A stretch of 5,485 nucleotides of DNA from JBILVQ01 sp044370375 (GTDB lineage: Bacteria; Bacteroidota; Bacteroidia; UBA4408), in the NCBI GenBank assembly GCA_044370375.1, contig JBILVQ010000203.1, positions 1-5,485 on the forward strand, in the 5' to 3' direction. The notes under the pieces were generated by a model that saw only the letters and a program-made list of their open reading frames with translations, was not told the DNA's origin and did not search any database. Position 1 is the stretch's first letter. Each line of letters starts with the position of its first letter. This document shows positions 1-5,485 of this stretch, piece by piece. A program made the position numbers and the translations under genes.

Positions 1-1
1 T

Positions 2-1522
2 GAAATTTATGTTGTTGGTAGTTTTTGGGGGAATATCAATTTTTTTAGCCCCGATACTTTTACGCTTACAGGAAATGGTTTTTATGACACTTACATTTTA
101 AAAATTGGTGAATCTGGAGTTTTACAACGGGCAAAATCTTTTGGTGGCGGGGCCTATGAATCGGTATCTGATATTCATTATAGCAATGATGGCAATTTAT
201 ATCTTGCTGCTTCCTATGATTCGCCAAGCGTAGTTTTAGCCAATGATACAAATAGTATTATTATGACTGGTGATAGTGTTAATTATATTTCAGCACTGAT
301 TAAAATGAATGAGAATGGTAATTATGAGTGGGTCAGGTATTTGAAAAATTCAAACCTAAATGTAAGCTCGGTTAGCCCAGTTGCTGTTAAAACGGATAGC
401 ATAGGACAGGTTTATTTTATGAATGTTGGCCAGACAGGCACAAACTATACTAATTATGGAATTGATACTTCTGCTGTTTTTACTACAGGTGAATCATGTA
501 GTTTTGTAAATAAATACACTGCCGATGGAACCTTTATTAGAAGCAGTGCTGCTATTGGAGACTACAGAATCATGGCCAAATCAATGGTAATGGATAAAAA
601 TGCCTCCATTGCTTTTACCGGAGAATTGATGTCGCAAACCTACATAGCCAATGACCCCAACCCAAATCCTATTGATGCAGATCCCGATACTTCTCGTTTT
701 TCAATTTTCGATAGGGGTTCGGCAAGTATTTTTGTAATTAAATGGAATCAATGTAATGTGGCTACTACAATAATTGACACCACAGTTTGCAACACTTTTA
801 GTTTAAATGGAAATAACTACACACAAAGCGGTACCTATAATTTTTACGAAACCACAGCCAACAGATGCGACAGTAATGCTGTTTTGAATTTAACAATTTT
901 ACAACCAAGTAACACTGCTCAAAACATTAGCTTATGTGCTGGCGATAGCATTCAAGTTGGTAATAATTTTTATGCTCAAACAGGAGTTTATCAGAATGTC
1001 TTAACAGCCATCAATGGTTGCGATAGCACTGTAACCACCACACTTTTTATTGACACACTTCAAGCACAAATTAGTAATTCAGGCCAAACATTAAGTGCAA
1101 TTAGTTTTCCTGCAAATGCTACATTCCAATGGCTCAATTGTGATAATAGTTTTACTGAAATTTTAAATCAAACAGACTCTGTTTTTTATGTTATGAATGA
1201 TGGAAATTATGCTTTGCTTGTAGCTCAAAATGGCTGTGTTGATACTTCTAGTTGTTATAATGTTTCAATCGTTAATAGTATTGAAGTAACAAATGATTTT
1301 TTGAAGGTTTTCCCTAACCCTGCCAAAGAAGAATTTTATATTTCAATTCCATTAATAAATAACCTTGTTTCATTAAGTATTGTTGATACAAAAGGTCAAC
1401 TCATAAAAGAGCTTCCAGTAAAGCAGTCCAATATGATGATTGACGATTTGACTCCTGGTATTTATTTTATAAAATACCAAACCAAAAGCAATGTAGAGTA
1501 TTGTAAAATAATGAAACTTTAG
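2..1522 (+). CDS. Secreted beta-propeller (SBBP-like) protein with Ig-like repeats and T9SS type A sorting domain, 5'-truncated by window
   Basis: The frame is open from base 2 to TAA at 1520-1522 (506 residues visible), so the ATG at 263 is internal and the real start and signal peptide lie upstream. Numbering from the first visible codon, residues 1-250 hold four beta-propeller-like repeats, each ending in a strand of the form (Y/A/F)-x-x-K (K34, K101, K171, K247, about 67-76 apart). Two are followed by turns such as NENGNYEW, as in SBBP repeats. Residues 259-299 and about 305-349 are two Ig-like repeats with an early Cys and a late (R/G)CDS motif, probably disulfide-bonded. Residues 350-430 resemble the Bacteroidota module with FQWLNCDN and NGNYALLV. 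Residues 434-506 are a T9SS type A C-terminal domain (KVFPNP at 435-440, GIYFIKY at 486-492). The protein is inferred to be exported across the outer membrane and then surface-attached or released. No catalytic motif is visible, so a binding or structural role is most likely. Ligand unknown. Confidence 0.88.
   Translation, partial: EIYVVGSFWGNINFFSPDTFTLTGNGFYDTYILKIGESGVLQRAKSFGGGAYESVSDIHYSNDGNLYLAASYDSPSVVLANDTNSIIMTGDSVNYISALIKMNENGNYEWVRYLKNSNLNVSSVSPVAVKTDSIGQVYFMNVGQTGTNYTNYGIDTSAVFTTGESCSFVNKYTADGTFIRSSAAIGDYRIMAKSMVMDKNASIAFTGELMSQTYIANDPNPNPIDADPDTSRFSIFDRGSASIFVIKWNQCNVATTIIDTTVCNTFSLNGNNYTQSGTYNFYETTANRCDSNAVLNLTILQPSNTAQNISLCAGDSIQVGNNFYAQTGVYQNVLTAINGCDSTVTTTLFIDTLQAQISNSGQTLSAISFPANATFQWLNCDNSFTEILNQTDSVFYVMNDGNYALLVAQNGCVDTSSCYNVSIVNSIEVTNDFLKVFPNPAKEEFYISIPLINNLVSLSIVDTKGQLIKELPVKQSNMMIDDLTPGIYFIKYQTKSNVEYCKIMKL
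1301..1519 (+). other. T9SS type A C-terminal sorting domain of the first gene
   Basis: This is the last 73 or so residues of the first protein. It has the classic order of this domain: a KVFPNPA motif, a beta-strand segment (EFYISI), a turn of the type VDTKGQLI, then DLTPGIYFIKY and a short tail ending in K-x-M-K-L. In characterised Bacteroidota such domains direct a periplasmic protein through the T9SS outer-membrane translocon and are usually cleaved there. Cleavage here is inferred from the family. Confidence 0.9.
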
Positions 1523-1533
1523 TTCAAAAAAGG

Positions 1534-3924
1534 ATGAAAAAAATCTATTTGTTTATTCTTTCTTTTTTTACCATTACCTCTGTTTGGTCGCAGTGTTGCT
1601 CCAATGGTGTAAATCTTTTGGCCAATTACAACCCTGATTTTTCAGCCCCTTTTGTGAGCATTCCGCCAGGTTTCATTACTGACAATCCTTACACAACCAT
1701 ACCAACGCCAGGCACCTACATCATTGTTTCTGCGCGCAATTATGGTGCTTGCGGCAATTCGCCTCAATTCGACCATACCTCCGGTGATCCAATAAATGGT
1801 TCCTTTTTATGGTTTGATACCAGTCCTACTGCTTCTCTTGTTGATCCCGATATTGCCTGGCAACCATTCGATTCTACTCTTCCAGTGGGTTCTCAGAGTT
1901 TAATTTCAGTTGCACCAAATGCTACTTACGTTTTTTCTTGCTGGATTCGAGATTTAGCACGTGAACCTGATTGTATAAGTGGCGGTGCCCCATTAATGGG
2001 ATTAAGAATTAACGGTCAACAATTGAGCATCGTTGATTTGGCTTTAGTTACAAGCCCATGTTGCCCCGAGTGGACTTATTTGTGTTCAGAGTGGAGTTCG
2101 GGAAGTGATACAACAGCCCTCATACAAATCGAGAGTCTTAGGGCCGATGGCTTTAATGATTTAGGAATTGATGATGTATATTTCGGAACAACGAGTCCCT
2201 TTGATTTCTCCCTTGGTGCAGATACCTCCCTTTGTTTAGGCGCTTCAATCGTTCTTTCTGATACCACAACAAACTCTTTAAATGTATGGAGTAATGGCAG
2301 TACAAGTAGTCAAATTCAAGTTACAACTCCAGGCGTTTATTGGCTTGAAGTAACAAAGAACAATTGTATTAAAAGAGATTCCATTAATGTTATTCAAGTA
2401 TTTCCACCTTCAATAAATTTAGGAAGTGATACTACCATTTGCAATCAAACTCCTTTGACGATTTTGCCGGCCAATACCGGTGGAGATATTGTTAATTATT
2501 TGTGGCAGAATACTGTTGCTTCGAATAATTTTACCATTAATAGTAGTGGATTGTATTGGCTTGAGGCGAGCAATAGTTGTGGAAGTTCAACAGATTCCAT
2601 TGTTGTTGATTTCTTTAATCCACCTGCATTAGGAAACGATACAAGCGCTTGTATAGGTAGTATTATTTCTTTGAATATTGATACTGCTGATTCATACCTA
2701 TGGTCAACAGGTGAAACTAACCCTATTATTAATGTTAATACTTCAGGTGTTTATTGGGTAGAAACCATTGTTGGCGCTTGTTTAAGCAGAGATTCAATTT
2801 CTGTTTCTTTTCAACCTCCACCATCCATAAATTTAGGACCAGATACTACCATTTGCAATCAAGCTCCATTGACGATTTTACCGACCAATACCGGTGGAGA
2901 TGTTGTTGATTATTTATGGCAGAATGCTGTTACTTCGAATAATTTTACCATAAATAGTAGTGGATTGTATTGGCTTGAAGCGAGCAATAGTTGTGGAAGT
3001 TCAACAGATTCCATTGTTGTTAATTTCTTTAATCCACCTGCATTAGGAAACGATACAAGCGCTTGTATAGGTAGTATTATTTCTTTGAATATTGGTCCTG
3101 CCGATTCATATCTATGGTCAACAGGTGAAACGAACCCTATCATTAATGTTAGTACTTCTGGTGTTTATTGGGTGGAAACTATTTTCGATGAATGCATAGC
3201 AAGAGATTCTATAGAAATTACATTTCTTTCTATTCCTTTTACAGATCTTGGAGAAGACTCTTCGTATTGTGATAAGAATTTTATAACACTGACAGCTAGT
3301 CCAGCAGATGCCTATTTATGGTCAGATGGCTCATCACTGGCATCAATAAATGTTTCAAGCTCCGGTGTTTTTTGGGTAGAAGCAAGCAATGGTAATTGTG
3401 CATTTCGAGATAGTGTTAAATTAGCATTTAACACAACTCCAATATTAGAGCTTGGAAATGACACCACCATTTGTCAAGGTGAATTTATCACTTTGACTTC
3501 TGCGATGGGCACATCTTATTTGTGGTCTAGTGGAGCCAGTAGTTCATCAATAAGTGTTAGTACAGCGGGTTTGTATTGGTTAGAATTGAACAACGAATCT
3601 TGTTTTATAAGGGATTCTCTTACTCTTTCCATAGATCCTTGCGATATTATTGTGGAATTCCCTAATGTTTTTACTCCCAATGGTGATGGAGTGAACGATA
3701 TTTTTCTTCCAATAGAACTAGAGGGAATTGAAAATGGTAAGCTTACGATTGTTAATCGTTGGGGCTTACAAGTATTTTTTACCGAAAACCTTTTACATGG
3801 CTGGGACGGAACCGCCAATGGCAAATCTTGTAATGATGGAACTTATTTCTGGATTTTTGAATATTCTAATGTTAAAGGTGAAACGAAGAATATAACAGGT
3901 TTTGTTGCTTTGACTGGAAATTAA
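1534..3924 (+). CDS. Secreted multi-Ig-like-repeat adhesin-like protein with galactose-binding-like N-domain and type B (gliding motility-associated) C-terminal domain
   Basis: This is a complete 796-residue protein. The start is chosen because it gives a clean signal peptide (MKK, hydrophobic core, V-W-S before Gln20; likely cleavage after Ser19) and lies 11 bases after the previous stop, behind an A-rich leader. Residues 20-225 look like a galactose-binding-like or CBM-like beta-sandwich: FDHTSGDPINGSF, YVFSCWIRDLA, WTYLCSEWSSGSDTT and the closing GIDDVYF (211-217), with eight cysteines. Residues 227-704 are seven Ig-like repeats, each with LGxDTxxC, YLW, GVYW(L/V)E and C-x-x-x-DS. They start near residues 227, 294, 365, 432, 503, 570 and 638. 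Residues 706-796 are a CHU_C/TIGR04131-type domain (FPNVFTPNGDGVND, IVNRWG, GWDGTANGK, DGTYFW), which targets T9SS cargo to the cell surface. An extended surface adhesin or filament-like protein is inferred. No enzymatic motif is seen and the ligand is unknown. Repeats 2-3 and 4-5 form a recent duplication. Confidence 0.93.
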   Translation: MKKIYLFILSFFTITSVWSQCCSNGVNLLANYNPDFSAPFVSIPPGFITDNPYTTIPTPGTYIIVSARNYGACGNSPQFDHTSGDPINGSFLWFDTSPTASLVDPDIAWQPFDSTLPVGSQSLISVAPNATYVFSCWIRDLAREPDCISGGAPLMGLRINGQQLSIVDLALVTSPCCPEWTYLCSEWSSGSDTTALIQIESLRADGFNDLGIDDVYFGTTSPFDFSLGADTSLCLGASIVLSDTTTNSLNVWSNGSTSSQIQVTTPGVYWLEVTKNNCIKRDSINVIQVFPPSINLGSDTTICNQTPLTILPANTGGDIVNYLWQNTVASNNFTINSSGLYWLEASNSCGSSTDSIVVDFFNPPALGNDTSACIGSIISLNIDTADSYLWSTGETNPIINVNTSGVYWVETIVGACLSRDSISVSFQPPPSINLGPDTTICNQAPLTILPTNTGGDVVDYLWQNAVTSNNFTINSSGLYWLEASNSCGSSTDSIVVNFFNPPALGNDTSACIGSIISLNIGPADSYLWSTGETNPIINVSTSGVYWVETIFDECIARDSIEITFLSIPFTDLGEDSSYCDKNFITLTASPADAYLWSDGSSLASINVSSSGVFWVEASNGNCAFRDSVKLAFNTTPILELGNDTTICQGEFITLTSAMGTSYLWSSGASSSSISVSTAGLYWLELNNESCFIRDSLTLSIDPCDIIVEFPNVFTPNGDGVNDIFLPIELEGIENGKLTIVNRWGLQVFFTENLLHGWDGTANGKSCNDGTYFWIFEYSNVKGETKNITGFVALTGN
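2413..2826 (+). repeat. 414-bp tandem duplication, copy A (Ig-like repeats 2 and 3)
   Basis: This is the first copy of a 138-codon unit. Aligned by hand to the copy starting at 2827, the first 357 bases differ at 25 positions (about 93% identity) with no gaps, including a 72-base perfect match (2609-2680 against 3023-3094). The last 57 bases (2770-2826) do not match copy B well, apart from the RDSI codons. Confidence 0.95.
2827..3240 (+). repeat. 414-bp tandem duplication, copy B (Ig-like repeats 4 and 5)
   Basis: This is the second copy, directly abutting copy A in the same reading frame. Of 119 aligned codons, 23 differ from copy A: about 12 silently and 11 with a residue change, mostly T/A, N/D, D/G, S/P or N/S at likely surface positions. 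The identity ends abruptly after the GVYWVETI codons near 3183. Confidence 0.95.
3646..3921 (+). other. Type B (CHU_C / gliding motility-associated) C-terminal domain of the second gene
   Basis: The last 92 or so residues match the type B T9SS cargo domain. FPNVFTPNGDGVND (709-722) is followed by a beta-strand segment ending in IVNRWG, then GWDGTANGK and DGTYFWIFEY. The family is typical of large Bacteroidota surface adhesins of the SprB type, many of which depend on PorP/SprF-like partners. No such partner gene lies in this window. Confidence 0.93.
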
Positions 3925-3962
3925 ATGCAGGATGAAGGAGAATTAATTTAATTGGTGCAACT
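3925..3962 (+). other. 38-bp AT-rich gap between the second and third genes
   Basis: This short spacer contains GAAGGAG at 3934-3940. It looks like a Shine-Dalgarno core but sits over 20 bases upstream of the ATG at 3963, too far to set that start in the usual way. No hairpin followed by a T-run is present, so there is no visible terminator, and I cannot point to a convincing Bacteroidota promoter (TTTG / TAnnTTTG). Read-through from the second gene is plausible. Confidence 0.5.
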
Positions 3963-5485
3963 ATGAAGTTTATTTCACTTCTTTTTCTTTATGCATTTCT
4001 TTTGTATGCCGAAGGAATTCATGCACAAGGCCAAGCTAACAATTGGTATTTTGGTGAAAATGCCGGTTTGAATTTTAACGGTGGTTCGCCTGTTGCCCTA
4101 AATGATGGACAAAGTACAGGGTGGGAAGGTACGGCTGTAATGAGTGATTCTGCCGGGAACTTATTGTTTTACACGGATGGTGCTACCGTTTGGAACCGCA
4201 ACCACGATACCTTGCAAAATGGATTTGGACTACTTGGTGAACAATCGTCAACACAATCTGCGCTCATCATTCAGAAACCAGGGAGCAATAATATATACTA
4301 TATTTTTACCACTTCTCAAGCGCAACGTTTTGAGGATTGGGTTTTTTGTTATTCCGAATTAGACATCAATCTTGATGGTGGTTTAGGAGGAATAACCACG
4401 AACAAAAATGTTCAACTCTTTGAACCTATTGGGGAAAAAATTACTGCAGTTAAACATGCCAATAATCAAGATATCTGGGTATTATCGCATGATAAATATA
4501 CCAATAAATACCTTGTTTATTCTATAACAAGTGCTGGCGTAAATGTTACTCCCATTATATTTGCGGGCGGTTCTATCGACAACGGTGTTGAAAGTTTTGG
4601 CGTAAATTATTTTTCCCCCAATTTCGGACAGTTAAAAGCTTCAACCGATGGTACAAGAATAGCTTGTGCTTTTTCTAAAGTAAATAAAGTTGATGTCCTA
4701 GATTTTAACAAGGCTACCGGTCAGCTTACCTTTAAATTTACCATTAGTCAGGTTGTAAATCCCTACGGAATCGAGTTTTCGCCCAATGGCTCCTTGCTTT
4801 ATGTAACAGGATACAATCCTTCAACCATGTGGCAATACGATCTTTCTTTAACAAGCCCAGCTGCTATTATTTCTAATGTTTACAGTTTTCCGAACATCAA
4901 TCCCTATAGTCCTATGGCCTTACAGTTAGGTCCTGATGAAAAAATTTATGTGGCCAATGTTGTTGGAGAATTTTCAGATTGTATTCAAAATCCCAATGAA
5001 GTTGGGTCCAATTGCAACTACCTAACAAATGCTGTCTCTCTCAATGGTGCTTCTGCATGGCTCGGATTACCGAATTTTGCTCCCTATTACTTAGTTCCTT
5101 CAGGAATTGACCATACCGGAAATTGTGAAAATGACACCACTTTCTTTAGTTTTTCAATTGCCATTCAAGCTGATTCTGTGCATTGGAATTTCGGAGATTC
5201 AACCCCTGGTAATTTGAATTTTTCTAATAACATCGCTCCATTTCATATTTATCAGCATCCAGGAACATACAATGTAACGGTTACATATTTTCAGGGCGGA
5301 CAAAGCATAACCATTGATAAACCTGTAACTATTTTAACAATCCCTAATATATCACTTGGAGCAGATACGATTTTCTGCAATGGCACTTTAGCCATTCTAA
5401 ATGTTGAAGGATTTAACTTGGGTTACAACTACTCATTTAGTTCGGGTATATTCAACAACAGTTTTACAAGTACTCCTGTTTTTGC
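3963..5485 (+). CDS. Secreted beta-propeller / PKD / Ig-like protein of the NNWYFG family, 3'-truncated by window
   Basis: The frame is open from ATG 3963 to the window edge (507 full codons, no stop), so the C-terminus is missing. The start is supported by a signal peptide with hydrophobic residues 4-16 and likely cleavage after Ala21 (GIHA before Gln22). Residues 26-380 look like a beta-propeller widespread in Bacteroidota secreted proteins: NNWYFGENAGLNF at 26-38, MSDSAGNLLFYTDG at 60-73, SSTQSALIIQKPG, SPNFGQLKASTDG, then GIEFSPNGSLLYVTG at 269-283, a YVTN/WD-like blade motif. Residues 385-459 are a PKD domain (WNFGDS at 408-413, HPGTYNVTV at 432-440). From residue 460 a module begins with ISLGADTIFC, the same opening as the Ig-like repeats of the upstream gene. 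The missing end probably holds more Ig-like repeats and a T9SS type B domain, which is inference. No catalytic residues are recognisable. Likely a surface or secreted binding protein, possibly co-transcribed with the two genes upstream. Confidence 0.88.
   Translation, partial: MKFISLLFLYAFLLYAEGIHAQGQANNWYFGENAGLNFNGGSPVALNDGQSTGWEGTAVMSDSAGNLLFYTDGATVWNRNHDTLQNGFGLLGEQSSTQSALIIQKPGSNNIYYIFTTSQAQRFEDWVFCYSELDINLDGGLGGITTNKNVQLFEPIGEKITAVKHANNQDIWVLSHDKYTNKYLVYSITSAGVNVTPIIFAGGSIDNGVESFGVNYFSPNFGQLKASTDGTRIACAFSKVNKVDVLDFNKATGQLTFKFTISQVVNPYGIEFSPNGSLLYVTGYNPSTMWQYDLSLTSPAAIISNVYSFPNINPYSPMALQLGPDEKIYVANVVGEFSDCIQNPNEVGSNCNYLTNAVSLNGASAWLGLPNFAPYYLVPSGIDHTGNCENDTTFFSFSIAIQADSVHWNFGDSTPGNLNFSNNIAPFHIYQHPGTYNVTVTYFQGGQSITIDKPVTILTIPNISLGADTIFCNGTLAILNVEGFNLGYNYSFSSGIFNNSFTSTPVF

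Larger units (their letters stand above)
2212..3645 (+). repeat. Array of seven tandem Ig-like repeats (about 200 bp each)
   Basis: Seven in-frame copies of a 67-71-residue module are seen. Each opens with LG(A/S/N/P/E)D(T/S)xxC, has a central LW-S/N-x-G or LWQN strand, then (S/T)xG(V/L)(Y/F)W(L/V)E, then a second Cys followed within a few residues by DS. Copies 2 and 4 are a longer variant with a TGGD insertion and SCGSSTDS. Copies 3, 5, 6 and 7 are the shorter (A/G)xxYLWS variant. Adjacent copies outside the 414-bp duplication are clearly related in protein but have diverged in DNA. Confidence 0.92.

Noticed and set aside
263..1522. ATG at 263 as the start of the first gene
   Set aside because: The same frame is open all the way back to base 2 and encodes propeller repeat sequence continuous with what follows, and there is no signal peptide at 263. 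It is an internal Met.
2413..3240. CRISPR array or mobile element as an explanation for the direct repeats
   Set aside because: The repeats are long, abutting, in frame and encode Ig-like domains. There are no short repeats with unique spacers, no terminal inverted repeats and no transposase.
3516..3824. 102-codon minus-strand ORF opposite the end of the second gene
   Set aside because: It lies wholly within a well-supported coding region with clear domain matches, has no recognisable domain of its own, and is antisense shadow. The minus-strand ORFs at 66-251, 2076-2267 and 2910-3143 were rejected for the same reason.
3925..3951. Tiny ORF (8 codons) starting right after the second gene's stop, behind TAA-ATG, and a 4-codon ORF at 3932-3946
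   Set aside because: They are too short to support as genes, and with such AT-rich sequence a chance occurrence is likely. A leader-peptide role would need transcript or ribosome-profiling data.
3941..3953. Short AT palindrome (AATTAATT) between the second and third genes as a terminator or operator
   Set aside because: It is only a few A/T base pairs with no GC stem and no T-run after it, which is expected by chance in AT-rich DNA.
4144..4362. 72-codon plus-strand ORF inside the third gene
   Set aside because: It is in another frame of the propeller-coding region. The frame from 3963 gives a signal peptide and family motifs throughout, so this is a shadow.

Overview
The window looks like a stretch of a Bacteroidota chromosome (Flavobacteriia or a related gliding or marine lineage). 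It is AT-rich and lacks strong Shine-Dalgarno sites at its starts. Its three genes encode large modular secreted proteins of a kind largely confined to this phylum. Two end in recognisable type IX secretion system (T9SS) sorting domains: one type A (KVFPNP...GIYFIKY) and one type B, the gliding-motility-associated CHU_C-like kind (FPNVFTPNGDGVND). I cannot assign a genus.

Layout, all on the + strand. (1) Positions 2-1522 are the 3' part of a gene whose start lies upstream of the window: an SBBP-type beta-propeller, two Cys-containing Ig-like repeats, another Ig-like module and a type A sorting domain. (2) After 11 bases, 1534-3924 is a complete 796-residue protein: signal peptide, a Cys-rich galactose-binding-like domain, seven tandem Ig-like repeats of about 67-71 residues, and a type B sorting domain. 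(3) After 38 bases, 3963 to the window end is the 5' part of a third gene: signal peptide, a beta-propeller of the NNWYFG family, a PKD domain, and the start of an Ig-like repeat of the same type as in gene 2. It runs off the right edge without a stop.

The genes are closely packed in one direction with no visible terminator between them, so co-transcription is plausible but not shown. Together they look like a cluster of exported, probably cell-surface or extracellular, adhesion or binding proteins. No catalytic motif is visible in any of them, so their ligands are unknown.

The most notable DNA-level feature is a recent in-frame tandem duplication of 414 bp (two Ig-like repeats) inside gene 2, with mosaic edges that suggest unequal recombination between repeats. 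I saw no RNA gene, mobile element, CRISPR array, phage gene or defence system. Nothing here amounts to a clearly undescribed system.
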